Positions 1 to 7,501 of a DNA stretch of 34,186 bases are shown piece after piece. The stretch comes from Rhizobiaceae bacterium (GTDB lineage Bacteria > Pseudomonadota > Alphaproteobacteria > Rhizobiales > Rhizobiaceae): assembly GCA_905339215.1 (NCBI GenBank), contig CAJPFN010000049.1, positions 1-34,186 of the forward strand, given 5' to 3'. Every line of letters starts with the position of its first letter. Position 1 is the first letter of the stretch. Position numbers and translations under genes: made by a program. The notes below the pieces were generated by a model. That model saw only the letters and a list, made by a program, of their open reading frames with translations. It ran no database searches and was not told the origin of the DNA.

Positions 1-963
1 CGCTTCGTTGCCGACCCGGTGCGCCGCCTCGCATGCGGTGATCATCGCAGCCGACACCGTCCGAGCCCGCTCGTTGTCGTTCGTCGCGCAGGCCAGCGCC
101 GCCGCTGCTGCCAGCGAGCGCGCCTCCTCGCAAGCGATCCACATATCGGCGATACGATGCTGGATCGCCTGGAAGCTGCCGATCGCCACGCCGAACTGCT
201 TGCGGGTGCGAGCGTAGTCGACGGTCGCGACGATCAGGGCATCCATCAGGCCGACCATCTCGGCAATCTGCGCCGCCGTGGCGAGGTCGGCGGCGCGTTC
301 CAGCGCAGGGAGCACGGGAGCTTTCTGGAGACGCGACGCCAAGGGCACTGCGCACCCCGACAGCACGATGTCGGCCGCCGGCATGGAGTCGATCCGCGGC
401 CGTGGCGTTCGCGTGACCCCATCGCTCCTCGGATCGACGAGAAACAGGGCCGGTTCACCGTCGACGATGGCGCTTACGACAAGCACATCCGCCTCGGCCC
501 CGAACGGCACCATCGGCTTTACACCGTGGAGCACGTAGGAGCCGCCTGTCGCGGTGGCCGTTGCCGCGATTGCCGCGTGGTCGTAGCGCGACGCCGCTTC
601 CAGCACCGCGACTGCTGCCACCGTGCGTCCGTCAGCGATGCCCTCGAGGATCGGTGCCGCCACATCGGAGGGGGCCGCTTCGGCGAACAGCGCCGTGGCG
701 TGGATCGCGCTCGAAATGATCGGTTCGGTCGGCAGCGCCGGAGCCAGAGTCGTCAGCGCAATCATTGCCTCGACCGGCCCTCCGATGCCACCCAGCTCCT
801 CCGGAATGGCGAGCGACAGGACTCCGAGTTCGCCCAGTCGGCGTAGTCTTGTCCGGTCGAACGCCAGCCGGTGCGGCCCCGTCGCGATACCATATTCCTG
901 GTCGGCGAAGCGCTTGACGGAGGCGCCGAAGATCTGCTGGTCGCTGGAGAACAGACCGTCCAT
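1..963 (-). CDS. acyl-CoA dehydrogenase, C-terminus cut by window edge
   Basis: FAD-dependent enzyme expected to introduce an alpha,beta double bond into an acyl-CoA. Reading leftward from the ATG at 963, 321 codons are open to the window edge without a stop, so the C-terminus is missing. The N-terminus (MDGLFSSDQQIF) begins a helical domain. Near the edge the frame reads YARTRKQFGVAIGSFQAIQH followed by RIADMW, the hallmark of the family's C-terminal domain. The start lies 4 bp past the stop of the neighbouring acyl-CoA dehydrogenase, so the two are almost certainly co-transcribed. Tandem pairs like this often form heteromeric enzymes in steroid or cyclic-acid catabolism (family knowledge; pairing here is inferred). 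The catalytic region cannot be judged. Confidence 0.9.
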   Translation of the reverse strand, partial: MDGLFSSDQQIFGASVKRFADQEYGIATGPHRLAFDRTRLRRLGELGVLSLAIPEELGGIGGPVEAMIALTTLAPALPTEPIISSAIHATALFAEAAPSDVAAPILEGIADGRTVAAVAVLEAASRYDHAAIAATATATGGSYVLHGVKPMVPFGAEADVLVVSAIVDGEPALFLVDPRSDGVTRTPRPRIDSMPAADIVLSGCAVPLASRLQKAPVLPALERAADLATAAQIAEMVGLMDALIVATVDYARTRKQFGVAIGSFQAIQHRIADMWIACEEARSLAAAAALACATNDNERARTVSAAMITACEAAHRVGNEA

Positions 964-967
964 CTCG

Positions 968-2155
968 TCATACTCCCAGGAGCGCGCGAGCAACGATCGT
1001 GCGCTGAATCTCATTTGAGCCGCCATAGATGCTCGTCGCCCGCGCGGCGAGCAGCCGCGCAATCACGCCATTGCGTCTGAGCTCGACCGGATTGGCATTT
1101 CCCGGCTTCAGATGAGGGTCGTAGTGCAGTCCGGCCGGTCCGAGCACTTCCATGGCGAATTCGGTGAGCGCCTGCTCAAGTTCGGAGCCGCGTATCTTAA
1201 GCATGCTGACCGAGGCCGGCGACGGAGCGCCGCTGTCGGCGGCGCGCACGATGCCCAGCGCCGTCCACTCCAGCGCCATCAGCCGAGCGTCGAGTTCGGC
1301 CAGCCGCTCGCGCACCCAGGGACTGGCCGACAGCGGCGCGCCCCTGTCGCGCAGATGGTCGAGCCCTTCGCGGATCAGCCTTAGCGTGCGCTTCTGCTTG
1401 CCGATCTCGGCCACCAGCAGGCGCTCGTTTCCGAGGAGGAATTTGGCGATTCCCCAGCCGGCATTCTCCTCGCCGACGAGGTCGGCGACCGGCACACGCA
1501 CCTCCTCGAAGAGGACTTCGTTCAGGTGGTGTCGTCCCTCCATCGATACGATCGGCCGCACGGTCACGCCTGGTGCCTTCAAGTCGATCAGAAGAAAGGA
1601 AATCCCTGCCTGCGGTTTGCCCTCCGCCCAGGTGCGCACGAGGCAGAAGATGCCGTCGGCCCAATGTGCCATCGTGGTCCAGATCTTGCGCCCCGTGCCG
1701 ACGAAATGATTGCCGTCACGAACGGCGCGGGTTTTCAAGGAGGCGAGATCGGAGCCTGCATCGGGTTCGGAATAGCCCTGGCACCAGAAGGCGGTTGCGT
1801 CGAGGATACCGGGGAGATAGCGCCGCTTCTGCTCCTCGCTGCCGAACTCGCATAACACGGGCCCAAGATAGTTGACGCCGAAGGGCAGCAGCCACGGCGC
1901 CCCCGCCAGCGAACATTCCTCGTCGAAGAGATAGGACTGAAGCGCGCTCCAGCCCTTGCCGCCGTGGGATTTCGGCCAGGCACCGCACAGCAGGCCGCCC
2001 GCGCCGAGTGTCTGCTGCCAGCCGACATAGTCGGCGCGATCGAGATCGACGCCCGCTTCTACCTTCTCCTTGAGCGATGGCGGCAGAGCCCGCGCGCAGA
2101 AATCGCGAACGCTTGCGCGAAACGCCTCTTCATCCTCTGTCAGTGGAAAGCGCAC
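968..2155 (-). CDS. acyl-CoA dehydrogenase
   Basis: A 395-residue flavoenzyme, the normal family length. I place the start at a GTG (2155) preceded by GGGAGGA at good spacing. The longer open frame upstream would run through the divergent promoter and has no family similarity. The N-terminal helical part starts FPLTEDEEAFRASV. The middle domain has the FAD/substrate motif QGYSEPDAGSDLASL (about residues 130-150), and the end reads IYGGSNEIQR. In many family members the catalytic base is a Glu in a YEGT segment here; this protein has YGGS, so the base must lie elsewhere or in the partner subunit. It heads a leftward unit with the partial dehydrogenase at 1-963, driven from the intergenic region that carries an operator at 2202-2215. 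Confidence 0.93.
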   Translation of the reverse strand: MRFPLTEDEEAFRASVRDFCARALPPSLKEKVEAGVDLDRADYVGWQQTLGAGGLLCGAWPKSHGGKGWSALQSYLFDEECSLAGAPWLLPFGVNYLGPVLCEFGSEEQKRRYLPGILDATAFWCQGYSEPDAGSDLASLKTRAVRDGNHFVGTGRKIWTTMAHWADGIFCLVRTWAEGKPQAGISFLLIDLKAPGVTVRPIVSMEGRHHLNEVLFEEVRVPVADLVGEENAGWGIAKFLLGNERLLVAEIGKQKRTLRLIREGLDHLRDRGAPLSASPWVRERLAELDARLMALEWTALGIVRAADSGAPSPASVSMLKIRGSELEQALTEFAMEVLGPAGLHYDPHLKPGNANPVELRRNGVIARLLAARATSIYGGSNEIQRTIVARALLGV

Positions 2156-2318
2156 TCCGTCCTCCCGTCGCAGCGGCTCGATCCTATTCGAATAATATCC
2201 AACCGTCCAGTCGGTTGTATTATCTTTACGAGCGACGGATTTGTCCGTAAGAGTATTCGACACGGCAGCGGCAAAGGCGCAAAGAGACCGTGGGCGAGGA
2301 AACCATTTGGAGCATTGC
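2156..2318. promoter_or_regulatory. divergent promoter region, dehydrogenase pair / CoA-transferase-like operon
   Basis: This 163-bp spacer separates a leftward GTG start (2155) from a rightward GTG start (2319). It is more A/T-rich than its surroundings and centres on an 18-bp dyad, CAACCG-N6-CGGTTG, at 2200-2217. The dyad is flanked by TAATAT (2193-2198) on the left and ATTATC (read as GATAAT leftward, 2218-2224 area) on the right. Both look like -10 hexamers pointing away from each other's genes. No convincing -35 is seen for the rightward promoter. Confidence 0.6.
2202..2215 (-). promoter_or_regulatory. operator-like site 1 (ACCGACTGGACGGT)
   Basis: Read on the minus strand the 14 bases are ACCGACTGGACGGT. 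They match sites at 12273-12286 and 12345-12358 (consensus ACCRACYRGACGGW). The outer arms extend to a perfect 6-bp inverted repeat, CAACCG/CGGTTG. The site sits about 3 bp from a -10-like hexamer on either side, where a bound protein would block transcription in both directions. The size and shape resemble TetR-family operators; the regulator itself is not in the window. Confidence 0.6.
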
Positions 2319-3188
2319 GTGGCGGACGACACCGGCAGCCTGACAAATCGCTCGGCCGCACTTGGCAAGCTGACCGATTCGGCGAACGCGCTGCAGCCGT
2401 TCCTGCGCGACGGTATATGCATCGGGCTCGGCGGTTTCGGCCTCGATCGCAAGCCGATGGCGCTGGTTCGCGAAATCGCCACCGCCCCGGTTCGCGGGCT
2501 GACGTTGGAAACCTTCGCGGGCGGACTGGACGTCGAGGCGCTGCTGGCGTCGGGCAAGGTCGCGCGGATTTCCGCTTGCCATGTCGGTCTCGACCATTTC
2601 GGCCTCGCGCCACTGTTCCGGACGGCCCGGCAATCGGGCGGCGTCGAATTCGAGGAATGGTCGGAGTGGACCCAACTGGCGGCCTGGCGCGCCGCAGCCG
2701 AAAAAGCCCCCTATGCGGTCGTTCCTCTCGATCCGGCGACCGACCTGCTCAAAGTCAATCCCCATATCATCCCCGCCCCCACCCTGTTCGGCACGGCACC
2801 GGCCTTCGCCGTCCGCGCACCGACCATCGATATCGCCATCCTGCATGCGGAGGCGGTCCATCCCGACGGTTGGGCGCTGACGAGTGGCGATACCTATCTC
2901 GACCCGATCCTCGCGCGGGCGGCAAAACGCGTCGTGGTTTCCGCCGAACGGCTGATCGACGACGCGGAACTGGAGCGTCGCCATCGTGACGTACACCTGA
3001 TCGCCTCAGCCGTCGACGCTGTCGTCCTGGCGCCCGGAGGCGCACTGCCCGGCAGCTGCCTGCCGAACCACATGCTCGATTTTCCGGCGATGCGACGCTA
3101 CGTCGAAGCGTCCGCCGCGGGCGCCAGCTCGGCCGATCTGTCGGCAATCGCCTTATCGGGGCTCGACCGTGCCGGAGACGAATCATGA
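2319..3188 (+). CDS. CoA-transferase family subunit A (IpdA-like)
   Basis: A 289-residue protein of the family I CoA-transferase alpha-subunit fold. The GTG start at 2319 (protein VADDTGSLTNRSAALGKL) is preferred because GGAG lies just upstream. The longer frame from 2241 runs through the promoter. The glycine-rich CoA-binding loop is visible as GICIGLGGFGLDRKPMALV, followed by LTLETFAGGLDVEALLASG and a CHVGLDHFGLAP segment typical of the IpdA/GctA branch. It ends in an ATGA overlap with subunit B, so the two are translationally coupled. In steroid degraders IpdAB is a ring-cleaving hydrolase for a cyclic diketone-CoA rather than a transferase. That role here is an inference from the pair and its context. 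Confidence 0.82.
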   Translation: MADDTGSLTNRSAALGKLTDSANALQPFLRDGICIGLGGFGLDRKPMALVREIATAPVRGLTLETFAGGLDVEALLASGKVARISACHVGLDHFGLAPLFRTARQSGGVEFEEWSEWTQLAAWRAAAEKAPYAVVPLDPATDLLKVNPHIIPAPTLFGTAPAFAVRAPTIDIAILHAEAVHPDGWALTSGDTYLDPILARAAKRVVVSAERLIDDAELERRHRDVHLIASAVDAVVLAPGGALPGSCLPNHMLDFPAMRRYVEASAAGASSADLSAIALSGLDRAGDES

Positions 3189-3979
3189 GCCGCGCCGACC
3201 GCCTGTCCTGGACGATTGCCCGCCATGTCAGGCACCTTCCCGCCGGCACCGCCTTCACCGCCTCCTCGTCGGCGACGCTAGGCGTGCGTCTCGCCCAGCA
3301 GCTCTTGGGCTGCCGGCTCAGCCTATGGGGGCACGGCGGCGCCTACGATCCCGCGGGAATCCTGTCGGTGCATGCCCGCCCCTGGCTGTTCAACAGAAGG
3401 CCCCACGCGCGGGTAACGCTCCCCGGCGTTTTCGATACGCAGTCCGAACCGCACGCGCTCCTCGCCACGCCCGCGCAGGTCGACGGCCAGGCCAACGCCA
3501 ATCTCTCAGGCCTGGGCGAAGCGGTCCGGCCGAAGGTGGCTTTCGGCGGCACCCGCGGCTTGCCCGACGCGCGCGCGGTTCATTTCGTCCTGCCGGTCCA
3601 TTCGGCCCGACAATTGGTCGAGCGTGTCGACTTCGTGTCGACATGCGCGGCTACCCGCGACACGCCCTCGTTCCTATTCACCGAACTGTGCATGATGCGC
3701 TGGTCGCATCCCGCCGGCGCCTGGGAGCTGCAGGAGATCGCGCCGGAGATCGACATCGGCGGCCTGCGTGCCAGGACCGGTTTCGGCTTCGCCATCTCCG
3801 ACGAATTGCGGCGGATCGAGGAGATCCCCGATGCCGCACGGTCCCTCTTGCACGTCATCGATCCGCTTGGCCTGCGCGATCTGGATTTCATCAGCGACAG
3901 GTCCGAACTGCTCGACGCATTCCAACGCATTTACGAAGCCGAAGCCGACCTGGTTGGCCGCGATAGGGTTCCACGCTGA
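3185..3979 (+). CDS. CoA-transferase family subunit B (IpdB-like)
   Basis: A 264-residue partner of the preceding subunit, starting in a 4-bp ATGA overlap. The beta-subunit fold is shown by PAQVDGQANANLSGLG (the usual Q.D..GN.N motif) and by the segment FLFTELCMMRW near residue 165. In true class I CoA-transferases the beta subunit carries a catalytic Glu in an ESG/ENG motif about 50-60 residues in. Here the aligned stretch reads WGHGGAYDPAG, with no Glu. That favours an IpdAB-type hydrolase or lyase over CoA transfer, though the alignment is by eye. The gene sits between subunit A and a SnoaL-like gene in a short rightward operon. Confidence 0.8.
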   Translation: MSRADRLSWTIARHVRHLPAGTAFTASSSATLGVRLAQQLLGCRLSLWGHGGAYDPAGILSVHARPWLFNRRPHARVTLPGVFDTQSEPHALLATPAQVDGQANANLSGLGEAVRPKVAFGGTRGLPDARAVHFVLPVHSARQLVERVDFVSTCAATRDTPSFLFTELCMMRWSHPAGAWELQEIAPEIDIGGLRARTGFGFAISDELRRIEEIPDAARSLLHVIDPLGLRDLDFISDRSELLDAFQRIYEAEADLVGRDRVPR

Positions 3980-4001
3980 CACTGCCCCTGGAGAGGACGT
4001 C

Positions 4002-4487
4002 ATGGAGGAGCTCAATCAGATACTGGCCGAGCGCGCTTGCGAGAAGCTGACCTATTCGTACGCGAACTTTCTCGACGCCTACGAGCACGAGAACTTCCTC
4101 GCCATGTGGACGGAAGACGCCGTGCTCAACATGCTCGGCCGCGTCTATGAGGGGCCAAAGAGTATTCTCGCCTGGCTCGAGGCGCGCGAGCAGGATCTGG
4201 TTTGCCGGCATCTTGTGACCAATGTCGTCGTCCAGGCGCTCGACGAATCGAGAGCGACGGGCTTCTGCTACACGATCGCCTACCGCGCCAGCGGCTGGCG
4301 CGGCCGCGAGCCGGGCCCGCTCGAAGCCCCGCCTTTCCTCGTTCAGTACGAGTCCGAATTCCGTAAGCACCCAGTCCGCGGATGGTTGTTTTCCCGGCGC
4401 GACGTCACCGCCATCCTGATCGGCCCCGAACAGCTGGCGGCCCTTCAGGCCGGCCAGGGTTTCCAGATACACAGGGGTAAGACGTGA
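4002..4487 (+). CDS. SnoaL/NTF2-like domain protein
   Basis: A 161-residue protein with the cone-shaped SnoaL/NTF2 fold signature. A first helix (ACEKLTYSYANFLDAYEHEN) is followed by FLAMWTEDAVLNMLGRVYEG and a later VQYESEFRK strand pattern. The start is the ATG at 4002 behind GGAGAGGAC. A longer upstream frame overlaps subunit B and is not needed. Family members include ketosteroid-isomerase-like enzymes, polyketide cyclases and dehydratases, so an isomerase or hydratase step on a cyclic substrate is plausible but unproven. It is last in the rightward operon. Its stop lies only 2 bp from the stop of the convergent dehydrogenase gene, with no terminator between them. Confidence 0.85.
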   Translation: MEELNQILAERACEKLTYSYANFLDAYEHENFLAMWTEDAVLNMLGRVYEGPKSILAWLEAREQDLVCRHLVTNVVVQALDESRATGFCYTIAYRASGWRGREPGPLEAPPFLVQYESEFRKHPVRGWLFSRRDVTAILIGPEQLAALQAGQGFQIHRGKT

Positions 4488-4489
4488 GA

Positions 4490-5260
4490 TCAGACGGCCG
4501 TGAAGCCCCCGTCGACCACCAGTTCGGTCCCGTTGACATAGCTCGCCGCATCGGAGGCGAGAAACAGGATTCCGGCCGCAATCTCCGCCGGTTCGGCCAG
4601 TCGCCCTTGCGGCACGGCGGCCCGGCGGGCATTGCGCGCCTCCTCGCCGATGTCCTTCGAGAGCATCGTGTCGACAAAGCCCGGATGGATTGAATTGGCG
4701 CGTACGGGTTTGCCGGTCGCGGCACATTCGACCGCGGTCGCCTTTGTCAGCAGGTGAACGCCCGCCTTGGCCGCGCTGTAGGGTCCCGAACCGACCCCGA
4801 CCACCAGACCGCGGATAGAGGACATGTTGACGATCGAGCCCCTGCCGGACTTCTCGAGCAGCGGCATGGCATGTCGCGTAGCAAGGAAGACGCTGTCGAG
4901 GTTGATCGCGATGACCTTTCGCCATTGCTCGAAACTCGTTTCGAAAAGATTGCGCAACTCGCCCCAGCCAGCATTGTTGACCAGCACGTCGAGCTTGCCG
5001 AACGCGCCCTCGACAACACTCATGGCGGCGATCCAGTCGGGCTCGGACGTCACGTCGAGCCGTACTCCGCGATGGCCGGTTCCCGGCAGCGTGTCGACTG
5101 TGCGATTCAGCGCCGTTTCGTCGATATCGCACAGGACGACCGTCGCGCCCTCGCTTGCGAATGCCTGCGCCGTGGCAGCGCCGATACCCTTCGCGGCGCC
5201 GGTCACGAGTACGATCCGGCCGGCGAAGCGTTGCGCCAAACTGCGCTCAGCCTCGGCCAT
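4490..5260 (-). CDS. short-chain dehydrogenase/reductase
   Basis: A 256-residue classical SDR, an NAD(P)-dependent alcohol/ketone oxidoreductase. Visible are the cofactor loop TGAAKGIG (about residue 20), the NNAG motif (about 92), the catalytic Ser in IVNMSSIRG, Tyr and Lys in YSAAK, and the typical C-terminus YVNGTELVVDGGFTAV. An Asp at the end of strand 2 (VVLCDID) points to NAD rather than NADP preference. The ATG at 5260 has GGAGATG upstream and overlaps the previous SDR by 14 bp, so the two are coupled. It is the last gene of the long leftward operon starting at 12245. The substrate is unknown; a hydroxyacyl-CoA or cyclic alcohol would fit. Confidence 0.92.
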   Translation of the reverse strand: MAEAERSLAQRFAGRIVLVTGAAKGIGAATAQAFASEGATVVLCDIDETALNRTVDTLPGTGHRGVRLDVTSEPDWIAAMSVVEGAFGKLDVLVNNAGWGELRNLFETSFEQWRKVIAINLDSVFLATRHAMPLLEKSGRGSIVNMSSIRGLVVGVGSGPYSAAKAGVHLLTKATAVECAATGKPVRANSIHPGFVDTMLSKDIGEEARNARRAAVPQGRLAEPAEIAAGILFLASDAASYVNGTELVVDGGFTAV

Positions 5261-6131
5261 TCACATCTCCTGTGGCCAGCGCGAGCAGATCGACCGGCGT
5301 CGGATTGCGTCGCTCCAGAATGTCTTCCATGCGCACCCGAATGGCTCCGTCGAATGCCGTGGTTGTGACCAGATAGAATTGTCGCCGGGCGATTGCCTCG
5401 ACGACCATGGCGGCGACGGTGTCGGGATCGAGCCCTTTCGCTGTGACCGCATCGGACGCCGCCTGCATCGCTGCGATCTCATCCGGATTCCCGCTTGCCA
5501 GGCGCAGCCCAGTCGGACGATTGCGTTCCGACGTGCCGATGGCGGTCCTGACGACGCCGGGACAGAGCGCGGTCACGCCGATCGGCGAGCCCTCCTCCGC
5601 CAGTGACGAATACAGGGCTTCCGTCGCCCTCAGCGCGGCGTGCTTCGATGCGCCGTAAACCGGCGAACCGGCCCCGCCGTAGAGCCCTGCCACCGAGATC
5701 GTATTGACGATATGGCCCCACCCGCCGGCCGCGCGCATGCGCGGGACGAAGCTGCGGATGCCGTGGACGACGCCCATCAGGTTGACGTCGATCGCCCAAC
5801 GCCAGTCCTCGACCGAGAACTCCCACACGGGCCTGTAGCGGCCCGCCGGAACGATGCCGGCATTGTTGCAGACGACATGCGCGGCGCCGAACGCGTCGTA
5901 AGCGCGCACCGCGAGCGCCTCCACCGCCGCGCCGCTGGATACGTCGGTCACCAGCGTCTCGACCTCGGTGCCTCCCGTACGGAGTATTTCGGCCAGCGAT
6001 TCCAGCGGTGCCTTTTCGATGTCGGCAAGAACGAGCCGCATTCCTTCACGGGCGAAGCGCTCGGAAAGTCCTCGTCCGATGCCGCTGGCCGCACCGGTCA
6101 CGACCGCGACCTTGCCTCGAAACTCTGTCAT
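5247..6131 (-). CDS. short-chain dehydrogenase/reductase
   Basis: A 294-residue SDR, longer at the C-terminus than classical members. Motifs are TGAASGIG (about residue 13), CNNAGIV (about 90), the catalytic Ser in TISVAG, and Tyr/Lys as YGASK. Asp in LVLADIE again suggests NAD use. The extra C-terminal 40 residues (FLV/YLVTT-type segment after DTVAAMVVEAIARRQF) are common in rhizobial and actinobacterial SDRs that act on hydrophobic substrates. The ATG at 6131 follows GGAG. It lies 38 bp after the flavoprotein gene and overlaps the next SDR, inside the liv-type operon. Two different SDRs side by side suggest two oxidation steps. Confidence 0.92.
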   Translation of the reverse strand: MTEFRGKVAVVTGAASGIGRGLSERFAREGMRLVLADIEKAPLESLAEILRTGGTEVETLVTDVSSGAAVEALAVRAYDAFGAAHVVCNNAGIVPAGRYRPVWEFSVEDWRWAIDVNLMGVVHGIRSFVPRMRAAGGWGHIVNTISVAGLYGGAGSPVYGASKHAALRATEALYSSLAEEGSPIGVTALCPGVVRTAIGTSERNRPTGLRLASGNPDEIAAMQAASDAVTAKGLDPDTVAAMVVEAIARRQFYLVTTTAFDGAIRVRMEDILERRNPTPVDLLALATGDVNGRG

Positions 6132-6169
6132 CGCCGATCTCCTGGAGGTTGCGGCGTCTAAGCTTGCAC

Positions 6170-7501
6170 CTAGAATCCGGCCGTGCGCATGGCCCGGAAC
6201 GCGAATGTCGAGGCGAGCGCCAGCCCGCCAGCGTAGCCGCGGCGGAAGACGTTGCCGACATCCGCACCCGCGACATAAAGCCCACCGATCGGTTCGCCAA
6301 ACGGATCAAGCACACGTGCCTTGGCGTCCGCCAGCAAGCCCCCGAAGGTGAAGGTGATCGCCGAGACCACCTCCAGCACATAGTAGGGCGCACGATCGAG
6401 CGCGCGGTCGTGTGTTTCGCGCGGCGGCACGGCGCGCTCGGGCTCGGCACTCATCTGCCGGTTGAAAGCGCCAAGCCCCGCGACGCAGGCCGCGCCGTCG
6501 AAGCCGAGCCTGTCGGCGATGCCGGCGATCTCCGCGAGCGTCGCCGCCTTACCGCCGCGCGCGCCCGCGCCGATGGCGATCTGGAAGCGGTCGAGCGGCT
6601 CCGCGCCTGCCACGGGCGGCACGACCGCATGATCGTCCTGCACGCGCTGATCCCAGACCAACAGCGCGCTGGCACCCGGCTGGCGCAGCGTCAATTGCGA
6701 ACTGGCGTGGTCGTCGTCGCTCTCGTCGACGAAGCGTCTGCCGGCGCGGTTGAGCAGGACGCCGTGGATCGAATGGTATTGAGTGTATTTGACGAAATCG
6801 GAATCGGTTCGGAACGGCACCGGTGTCGCGACCAGATGACCATAGTAGCCGGAATTCGGTCCGGCCCAGGCCCCGCCGGCGGCGATGCCGAGCGAAAGGC
6901 CGGCTCCGCTGCTCGTGAGGTTCGAGCGCAGTCCCATGACCCGCGCGGCCGGATGGATGTGGCGGGCGCGCAGTTCAGGATCTCCCTGGAAGCCCCCCGT
7001 CGCAATCAGAACGCTGGCGGCGCGCAGTTCGGTTTCGCCATCGGGATGGGTAGTGACCACGCCGGCCACACGGCCTTTTTCGCAAATGATCTCGCGCGTT
7101 TCCGTGCCGCGCACGACGATGCCTCCGACTGCCTCGACCTCGCTGGAGGCCTTGCGCAGATGATCCTGCATGTCGATCTGGCAACCCCGGCCGTAGAGCA
7201 CTTTCTGGGGCGGGCGCATCGCGATACCCCGCGCGCGCATCCAGGCGAGCACTTCCGGATACTCCTCGATTATTACGGCGTGCAGTCGCGGGTCACCGTC
7301 GTCGTGCAGGTTCATCTGCGCCAGCGACGTTGCCGTCCACAAATAGCCGCCGGACAAGGCAGCCGAGCCGCCGATATCCGCCGCCTTCTCGACGACGACC
7401 ACCTTCGCGCCCCTTCCCGCGGCACGGGCAGCTGCCGTCATGCCCGCCATTCCGCCGCCGAGAACGACGAGGTCGCACTCGAGGAACTCGCGCGTGGTCA
7501 A
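6170..7501 (-). CDS. FAD-dependent dehydrogenase, fumarate reductase / ketosteroid dehydrogenase family
   Basis: A 443-residue flavoprotein of the FAD_binding_2 family, which includes fumarate reductase, tricarballylate dehydrogenase and 3-ketosteroid dehydrogenase. The N-terminal dinucleotide-binding motif is DLVVLGGGMAGMTAAARAAG, with the ribose-binding Glu in VVVEKA. The C-terminal FAD segment is GLYVAGADVGNVFRRGYAGG. It starts at a TTG (7501) in a TTGA overlap with the upstream transporter stop, behind GAGAGGAAG. It probably introduces a double bond next to a carbonyl or carboxylate. The exact substrate cannot be read from sequence. It sits in one operon with an acid-type transporter and two SDRs. 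Confidence 0.88.
   Translation of the reverse strand: MTTREFLECDLVVLGGGMAGMTAAARAAGRGAKVVVVEKAADIGGSAALSGGYLWTATSLAQMNLHDDGDPRLHAVIIEEYPEVLAWMRARGIAMRPPQKVLYGRGCQIDMQDHLRKASSEVEAVGGIVVRGTETREIICEKGRVAGVVTTHPDGETELRAASVLIATGGFQGDPELRARHIHPAARVMGLRSNLTSSGAGLSLGIAAGGAWAGPNSGYYGHLVATPVPFRTDSDFVKYTQYHSIHGVLLNRAGRRFVDESDDDHASSQLTLRQPGASALLVWDQRVQDDHAVVPPVAGAEPLDRFQIAIGAGARGGKAATLAEIAGIADRLGFDGAACVAGLGAFNRQMSAEPERAVPPRETHDRALDRAPYYVLEVVSAITFTFGGLLADAKARVLDPFGEPIGGLYVAGADVGNVFRRGYAGGLALASTFAFRAMRTAGF

Noticed and set aside
19-846. A 275-codon plus-strand frame at the left edge
   Set aside because: Opposite a clear acyl-CoA dehydrogenase frame; low-complexity Arg/His-rich translation with no recognisable motif.
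2156-2557. N-terminal extension of the acyl-CoA dehydrogenase frame up to 2557
   Set aside because: The extra 134 codons cross the operator and the opposing gene and read as low-complexity Ser/Pro/Arg sequence. A GTG with a good ribosome site gives the normal family length.
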